38,751 nt of DNA. Source: Rhizobiales bacterium Ga0077548 (GTDB lineage Bacteria > Pseudomonadota > Alphaproteobacteria > Rhizobiales > Xanthobacteraceae). Location of the stretch: the NCBI GenBank assembly GCA_001464215.1, contig LNEZ01000045.1:1-38751 (forward strand), written 5' to 3'. Made by a program: the position numbers and the translations under genes. Each line of letters starts with the position of its first letter. The stretch's first letter is position 1. Positions 33,586-38,751 of the stretch are shown piece by piece. The notes under the pieces are model-generated. The model made no database searches. It saw nothing but the letters and a program-made list of their open reading frames with translations, and had not been told where the DNA came from.

Positions 33586-34674
33586 TCAGTTCTTCTTTTC
33601 CTTACGGGCTGCGAACAACAGGTTCGAGTCGATGATCCGGTTGCGGTAGCCGATGCCGAACTCGAGTTTCGGCGGCTTGTTCTTCGGATGCCAGAGCTGC
33701 TGCGCGGCACCCTCAGGGCCCATGCCGAAGATCGGGATCGGTCCGATATAGACACCGTGCGGATTCAGCGCCCACTCGTCCGGCTTGAAGTTGCGGATCG
33801 GAACACCGGTGTCGTCCTGCACGATAACGTCGGCGTGCTTGAGAACGAAGTCGCGCACCGTGGAGAAGCCGCCGCCGTGCGGCAGATACGACGCGCTCTT
33901 GAACAGCGCATTGCCCTGTCCGAACTTCTCGGCAAATTTCAGAAGACCGCTCGCGACAACGCCGCCGTTCGAGAGGTCGCTTCTGAAGTAATAAAGCGTG
34001 CGCTCGGTGCCGTCCTTGGTGAAGACGATTTTCACGCCGGGGGCGAGCGCCTGGCCCTTGAAGCCTTCGGCCGGATTTTCTTTGCCGTCTTTGTCGAGCT
34101 GAATAAGGGTGGTTTCTTTAACCGTCGCGCCGCTCCGCGCGAGATAAACATAAAGCAGCGGCAACGCCCCGCGCACCGACTGGCCGCCCAAGCGGGCGCC
34201 CATATCCTGCGTGATGAAGAAGGAAAGGTTCAGCGAATGCTCGAGCGCCGCTCGCACGGCCGGTAGCGAATGGACCGTGCGGGCATCGACAGTCGGGATC
34301 GGGCCGACCGGCTCAAGACCGACCTGAATGTAGGTCTTGGCATTCGGATAGAACAGGTTGGCATAAAGAAAGTCGGGACCACCGAAGAAGTAATAGAGCG
34401 TGTCCTTCGAGCCCTTCACATTGGCTTCGGTCCAAGCGCGCACCTTCTTGAACTGTTTTTCGTCGGCCTTTTCCCACGTGCCGTCGAATGCCTTGGCGTA
34501 ATTCTGCCAGGCCGGGTCCTTCGTGAACTTGCCGACAGCGGAGTCCGCCGGGACCGACATACCGGCATAGAAGCGGGCGACCTCGCCGGGATCCTGGCTC
34601 TGCGCGGTCGCGACCGAAGCCGACGCCACGAAGATTGCCGCGGCCAGCGCCACGCTCTTTACAAAAAATCGCAT
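33586..34674 (-). CDS. Secreted protein of unknown function
   Basis: A 362-residue protein with a clear signal peptide (1-24, ending SVATAQ). The mature part has no recognised catalytic motif. Aromatic-rich stretches (TLYYFFGGPDFLYANLFYPNAKTYIQVGLEPVG; RTLYYFRSDLSNGG) and a repeated 'pairing' of YYF segments suggest a beta-rich fold. I recall similar hypothetical proteins in other Proteobacteria but no name. GAGGTG precedes the ATG. It is divergent from the exported hydrolase gene and shares a 277-base upstream region with it. Confidence 0.8.
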   Translation of the reverse strand: MRFFVKSVALAAAIFVASASVATAQSQDPGEVARFYAGMSVPADSAVGKFTKDPAWQNYAKAFDGTWEKADEKQFKKVRAWTEANVKGSKDTLYYFFGGPDFLYANLFYPNAKTYIQVGLEPVGPIPTVDARTVHSLPAVRAALEHSLNLSFFITQDMGARLGGQSVRGALPLLYVYLARSGATVKETTLIQLDKDGKENPAEGFKGQALAPGVKIVFTKDGTERTLYYFRSDLSNGGVVASGLLKFAEKFGQGNALFKSASYLPHGGGFSTVRDFVLKHADVIVQDDTGVPIRNFKPDEWALNPHGVYIGPIPIFGMGPEGAAQQLWHPKNKPPKLEFGIGYRNRIIDSNLLFAARKEKKN

Positions 34675-34817
34675 ATTTCACCTCGCGCCACGCTCATGGC
34701 GCCCCCAAGCTGAATGAGACCTGAATTCCTTGCCCGCGCCCGAAGCCCCTTCACGGTCGCGCGGGGCGGCTTATAGCCCAAGCCGGTCCTCGGGAATACT
34801 GGTCCGGCCGCAAATCC

Positions 34818-34840
34818 TCGCGACCACGATCCGGTCGCGA
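34818..34840. other. Perfect short hairpin in a divergent intergenic region
   Basis: TCGCGACC (34818-34825) and GGTCGCGA (34833-34840) are exact inverted repeats with a 7-base loop, between the secreted-protein and hydrolase genes. It could be an operator or a 5'-UTR stem; no regulator is suggested. Confidence 0.4.
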
Positions 34841-34951
34841 TTAAGTTTTATCGGCTACAACCTTCTCTTGATTCCACTGCTGGCCCGGCTTTGATTTTTC
34901 AGGGTTTGCATGGGCGGAAGGCCTTAAATAGAGACGAAAAGCGGTTCCTAA

Positions 34952-35920
34952 GTGACCTGTCGAAGAAGCATATTCCTGCGAGTTTGGCCGGCAGCCTTGG
35001 CCTGTGCGGTTGTGGTGGCATCCGGTGCGGCCAATGCGCAACTTCGTGCCGGGAAAACGAGCATCTCGGAATTCGTGACAAGCCCCTTCCCGCTGGACGG
35101 CTCTTCCGCCGCCGCGACCGAGTATTTCAACGAAATCGAAGGCACCAAGCGCGGCCGGAAAACTGCGACCGGCCGCATCTACTGGGAAAACGAAACCTAC
35201 AACGACCAGCGGGTGCTGCTGCACATCCCGGCCAAGTTCGACATGAAAAAGCCGGCGGTGATCGTGGTGTTCTTTCACGGTCATGGCGCGATCCTCGAGC
35301 GCGACATCCGCGACCGCCAGGCACTTCCCGAACAGATTTCCTCGTCCGCGGCGAACGCCGTGCTGGTCGCGCCGCAATTTGCGGTGAATGCGGCCGACTC
35401 CAATCCGGGCCGCTTTGCGGAGGCGGGCGGCTTCACGCGTTTCCTGAACGAAGCCGCAGTCCACCTTTCGATTCTCCACGGTGATCAGCGCACGGTGCGC
35501 TACTTCCAGACGCTGCCCGTAATCCTCGTCTCGTATAGCGGCGGCTATCGCGCGGCGGCGCTTGCGATCACGCGCGGCGACACTGAGAATCGCGTGAAGG
35601 GCGTGGTGCTTCTGGATTCGCTCTATGGCGAGGCGGATAATTTCGAGAGGTGGATTACTTCCGACCGCAAACGCTTTTTTATCAGCACCTATCTCGGCTC
35701 CACCAAAGCGAGAAACCTCGAATTGCAGCGCGTGCTGAGAGAAAAGGGCGTGCCCGTGAAAGGCTCGCTCGAAGGAATGCGGCGCCTGATGCCGGGCACC
35801 GTCGTGGTTATGTCGGGCGGCAATGAGGAAAATCACCGCGACTATGTGCAGGACGGCTGGATCGCGAACCCGATCACCGACCTCCTCAATCGCCTACGCG
35901 ATTTCCGCGCCGCTCGCTGA
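34952..35920 (+). CDS. Exported alpha/beta-hydrolase-fold protein
   Basis: A 322-residue protein with an N-terminal signal peptide (cleavage near AANAQ, residue 29-30). The mature part shows the alpha/beta-hydrolase plan: an oxyanion loop FFHGHGA (from 108), and a nucleophile elbow SYSGG with S196, then GVVLLDSLYG on the following strand (Asp candidate) and a His near NHRDYV. Substrate unknown. A GTG start is assumed at 34952, as no in-frame ATG lies before the signal peptide. A terminator follows. Confidence 0.75.
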   Translation: MTCRRSIFLRVWPAALACAVVVASGAANAQLRAGKTSISEFVTSPFPLDGSSAAATEYFNEIEGTKRGRKTATGRIYWENETYNDQRVLLHIPAKFDMKKPAVIVVFFHGHGAILERDIRDRQALPEQISSSAANAVLVAPQFAVNAADSNPGRFAEAGGFTRFLNEAAVHLSILHGDQRTVRYFQTLPVILVSYSGGYRAAALAITRGDTENRVKGVVLLDSLYGEADNFERWITSDRKRFFISTYLGSTKARNLELQRVLREKGVPVKGSLEGMRRLMPGTVVVMSGGNEENHRDYVQDGWIANPITDLLNRLRDFRAAR

Positions 35921-35946
35921 TCGCTCCAGAAGATAAGCTTGACAAC

Positions 35947-35989
35947 AAAAAAGCCTCCCACAAGTTACGAGAGGCTTTTTTGTTTTTTA
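35947..35989. terminator. Bidirectional intrinsic terminator
   Basis: An 11-base stem (35947-35957 with 35971-35981), A-rich on one side and T-rich on the other, followed by GTTTTTT. It sits between convergent genes and suits both. Confidence 0.88.
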
Positions 35990-35999
35990 GATCGTAGCT

Positions 36000-36752
36000 T
36001 TAGTAGAGCTCCGACGCCCGGATCACGCTCGGCCCCTGCAAACGGGAGACCGGCACCGCATTCTGCGGCAACCGCGCCTGACGCGTCGGTTGGATTTCGT
36101 TGCGCTCAGCGCGAACCGTATTGCTCGCAGGCATAACCACAACCTTGGTGCCGACGGTCACGCGCGCATGAAGATCCGTCACGTCATCGTTGGTCATGCG
36201 GATGCAGCCGGAAGAAACCTTCTGACCGATCGTGCGCGGCACGTTGGTGCCATGGATGCGGTACTGCGTATTACCGAGGTAAAGCGCCCGCGCACCGAGC
36301 GGGTTATGCGAGCCGCCGGCGACGAAGCGCGGCAGATAAGGCTGACGCGCAATCATCTCCGAAGGCGGGCGCCAATCCGGCCACTCGGCCTTGTTCGCGA
36401 TTTTCTGCGTGCCGGACCAGGTGAAGCCTTCACGGCCGACGCCGATGCCGTAGCGCATCGCACGGCCCTCGCCGAGCACCAGATAGAGATACGTGTTTGC
36501 GGTATCGATCACGATCGTGCCCGGCAGCTCTTTGGTCTGATAGTTCACGACCTGACGCTTCAGATGCGCGGGCATCTCGTAAACCTGCTCTTCCTGCACC
36601 ACCTCGTCTTCCGGCGCGTAAGCGAGCGTCTGCTGCTCGTCCTGCTGGAAGAGATTTGGAAGCAGCGAAAAGGTTTGCGATTTTGCAGGAGTGAGCGCGG
36701 CGAAGCCGGCGATAAGCACAAGAAGAGGCAGATGGCGAACAGCGTTCGTCAT
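36000..36752 (-). CDS. L,D-transpeptidase (YkuD family)
   Basis: A 250-residue exported enzyme that cross-links peptidoglycan stem peptides or attaches proteins to them. Residues 1-25 form a signal peptide (ending AKSQ). The YkuD domain spans about 78-210 with IVIDTANTYLYLVLG at its start and the catalytic motif HGTN (H167) and SSGCIRM (C183). A proline/arginine-rich tail of about 35 residues follows. GAGGG lies just before the ATG. Confidence 0.94.
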   Translation of the reverse strand: MTNAVRHLPLLVLIAGFAALTPAKSQTFSLLPNLFQQDEQQTLAYAPEDEVVQEEQVYEMPAHLKRQVVNYQTKELPGTIVIDTANTYLYLVLGEGRAMRYGIGVGREGFTWSGTQKIANKAEWPDWRPPSEMIARQPYLPRFVAGGSHNPLGARALYLGNTQYRIHGTNVPRTIGQKVSSGCIRMTNDDVTDLHARVTVGTKVVVMPASNTVRAERNEIQPTRQARLPQNAVPVSRLQGPSVIRASELY

Positions 36753-36885
36753 GACGGAGCCCTCAAAGGTTCGCGGGAAATCGCGGTTTCGATGTCGCGT
36801 AGAAAACCGGCAGAGGCCGCAAGGGGTTCCGAGAAATTTATTTATATAGAAGTATCAATGGCTTACGGTAGGTGCGAAGTTCCAT

Positions 36886-37464
36886 TTAGCTCTTTTTCGC
36901 CGCATATCGAAAAGCGGCATCGTCATCGAACAGCGTCGGCGCATGGCCGCCGTGACGGCGCTCGATCGAAAGCAGTTTCATTTTGGTATCGACGCCGCCC
37001 GGAGCGGAGAAGCCGCCGGTCTTGCCGCTTGCGGCCACCACGCGGTGACACGGCATGATGATCGGCGTCGGGTTTCTTCCCATCGCCTGCCCGACTTCGC
37101 GCGAGAGCGAAACGTCGCCGAGCTTTTTTGCGACGTCGCCGTAGGTCAGCGTCTGGCCGATCGGGATGGTGCGGACGATTTCGTAAACGCGCTTCGAAAA
37201 CTCCGGCAGCGGCGCGTGATCGAGCGTGACGTACGAAAAATCGATCTTCTCTCCCGCGATGAGCGCGATCACTTCATCAATGATATTTTGAACGTCCGCT
37301 GAAGGCGGAGCCTCAAGCGCTTCTGGAAAGCGCTTCTTCACCCTCGCTCGCGTCTTTTCTTCCGAACCCTCGGGCAAATTCACGCCGGCAATCCCGCGGC
37401 TCGTCCAGACGATGCCGCAGTGACCCAGCGCGGTGTCGAAAATCGCGAAAGACTGCTCGCTCAT
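36886..37464 (-). CDS. ogt: Methylated-DNA-protein-cysteine methyltransferase
   Basis: A 192-residue O6-alkylguanine-DNA repair protein that accepts the alkyl group on C139 in the PCHRV active site. The preceding helix-turn-helix region is YGDVAKKLGDVSLSREVGQAMGRNPTPIIM, and the N-terminal domain is of the Ogt type. No Ada regulatory domain is present. The C-terminus extends about 15 residues beyond usual. The ATG at 37464 is chosen. Confidence 0.95.
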   Translation of the reverse strand: MSEQSFAIFDTALGHCGIVWTSRGIAGVNLPEGSEEKTRARVKKRFPEALEAPPSADVQNIIDEVIALIAGEKIDFSYVTLDHAPLPEFSKRVYEIVRTIPIGQTLTYGDVAKKLGDVSLSREVGQAMGRNPTPIIMPCHRVVAASGKTGGFSAPGGVDTKMKLLSIERRHGGHAPTLFDDDAAFRYAAKKS

Positions 37465-37586
37465 GGTGATAAGTGTAGCAAATGGCGCCCTTTGCGCGAC
37501 CCGATTTCACGGACTTGTCACCCAACAAGCACTTGGCGGCTCCTTCGCAAAACGCTTAGATCGCTGAAATTGCAGGGAGCGTCGCG

Positions 37587-37901
37587 ATGTCCGGCAGCAA
37601 GCCTTGGTTTCTGATCATGACACCCGCCAACGCCAATCAGCCCGGCTCCGCATGGAAACGCGAAGGCGCGGCCTCAACCGGCAAGATTTCCGTGCGGCCG
37701 AGCGCGCCGGAAGGCTGGGCGGCGCTTGGCATCTTCGTTGCGATCTGGACGATGGGCCCGCTTCTGATCTGGGCTTTCGTTTTTATCGGCGAAAGCCTGT
37801 CGATCACAGCCGCCGTTATCGCGACCATTGTGTTCGAGGTCGCGATTATCGGTGCATTTATTTTGCTGGTCTGGATGAAGTCGACGCGGCTAGGCGCGTG
37901 A
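37587..37901 (+). CDS. Small membrane protein, two predicted helices
   Basis: A 104-residue protein of no recognised family. About 45 polar N-terminal residues (NANQPGSAWKREG) precede two hydrophobic spans (ALGIFVAIWTMGPLLIWAFVFIG and TAAVIATIVFEVAIIGAFILLVWM). GGGAG lies 8-10 bases before the ATG, giving a good translation signal. It ends 42 bases before the rRNA operon terminator, which faces it. Confidence 0.7.
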   Translation: MSGSKPWFLIMTPANANQPGSAWKREGAASTGKISVRPSAPEGWAALGIFVAIWTMGPLLIWAFVFIGESLSITAAVIATIVFEVAIIGAFILLVWMKSTRLGA

Positions 37902-37942
37902 ACTGAAAGCGCTACGCGCGCCCTCGAAAGCAAATCGACAAA

Positions 37943-37981
37943 AGAAAAAGCCGCCCGGGATATTTCCCGTGACGGCTTTTC
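37943..37981 (-). terminator. rRNA operon terminator
   Basis: On the minus strand, an outer seven-base stem (AAAGCCG with CGGCTTT) and an inner CGGGA/TCCCG stem, then TTTTTCTTTT. It lies about 67 bases past the 5S gene. Confidence 0.82.
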
Positions 37982-38047
37982 CGCGTCGAGGCATTCGACA
38001 TATCGCTGTCCATTCGACAACGTGAAGAGAGCAAACTGTTTTCGGCA

Positions 38048-38165
38048 GATCTGGCAGCGACTTACTCTCCCAAGCCTTGAGACTTAGTACCATCAGCGCT
38101 GAGAAGATTAACGGCCGAGTTCGGAATGGGATCGGGTTTGAGCTTCTCGCTAAAACCACCAGATC
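38048..38165 (-). rRNA. rrf: 5S ribosomal RNA
   Basis: About 118 bases. Minus-strand landmarks: a 5' GATCTGGTGG that pairs with 3' CTGCCAGATC, CCCGATCCCATTCCGAACTCGG in the centre, and GATGGTACT. The ends are set by the terminal helix and may be off by a few bases. Confidence 0.95.
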
Positions 38166-38280
38166 GGCCGAAAACAGTTTTTGAAGCAAGCGAAGTCTAG
38201 TTTTGTTTAGGTTGTAGTTGGTGTCGTCTTGTCTTTTCTCTCAAAGAAATCATCCGTCATCGCGAGCGATGGACATGGAT

Positions 38281-38751
<471 letters not shown>

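Overview
The window is GC-rich, tightly packed bacterial chromosome. A homospermidine synthase matching the Blastochloris viridis enzyme residue for residue, TAXI-type TRAP and DUF1850 genes, a CtrA-era style alphaproteobacterial gene set (RadC, Map, YkuD, LprI-like, DSD1-like proteins), initiator tRNA and the 5S/23S sequences all point to an alphaproteobacterium of the order Hyphomicrobiales (Rhizobiales), probably close to the Xanthobacteraceae/Nitrobacteraceae. The placement is inference. There are no insertion sequences, phage genes or CRISPR arrays, and no gap above 300 bases without a gene.

Layout. 1-2155 (+): end of a type III ornithine decarboxylase and homospermidine synthase (polyamine synthesis), separated by a palindromic intergenic repeat. 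2191-6196 (-): a zinc-uptake operon read as His-rich membrane peptide, znuC, znuB, CobW-type GTPase, small lipoprotein, WD40 protein. Its promoter carries a Zur-like palindrome. 6350-10111 (+): TAXI-TRAP receptor, fused permease, DUF1850 protein. 10113-10919 (-): creatininase-family amidohydrolase. 11071-13636 (+): three-gene ABC importer of the NMT1/SsuABC class. 13637-18647: zinc-ribbon methyltransferase (-), EamA transporter (+), ICMT-like membrane methyltransferase (-), 2-hydroxyacid dehydrogenase (+), exported catalase-like protein (+). 18710-21352 (-): radC, map, denD-like dehydrogenase. 21467-22582 (+): D-threonine-aldolase-like enzyme. 22579-25894 (-): overlapping IlvD/Edd dehydratase, isocitrate-lyase-like enzyme and acetyltransferase. 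25912-27216 (-): CorC/HlyC transporter. 27351-28504 (+): class I aminotransferase broken by a frameshifting deletion. 28514-28933 (+): LprI-like protein. 28983-29059 (-): initiator tRNA-Met. 29314-31070 (+): tandem pair of predicted exported methyltransferases. 31092-33527 (+): APC permease and CHAD protein. 33586-37901: secreted protein of unknown role (-), exported alpha/beta hydrolase (+), L,D-transpeptidase (-), ogt (-), small two-helix membrane protein (+). 37943-38751 (-): end of an rRNA operon (terminator, 5S, partial 23S).

How genes work together. ODC makes putrescine and HSS condenses it to homospermidine. ZnuBC with the CobW GTPase form a zinc-starvation response; no znuA is present, so the periplasmic zinc receptor must be encoded elsewhere. 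The TRAP receptor and fused permease form one secondary importer, and the NMT1/SsuABC genes form one ABC importer; neither substrate can be read from the sequence. The IlvD-ICL-GNAT overlap group, with the DenD-like and D-threonine-aldolase-like genes nearby, looks like a hydroxy-acid/sugar-acid catabolic area.

The best candidates for unrecognised biology are the His-rich peptide that appears to be translated from a leaderless mRNA under a Zur-like box, the lipoprotein and WD40 protein at the end of the same operon, and the tandem exported SAM-methyltransferase-fold proteins that share a patch of exact nucleotide identity.
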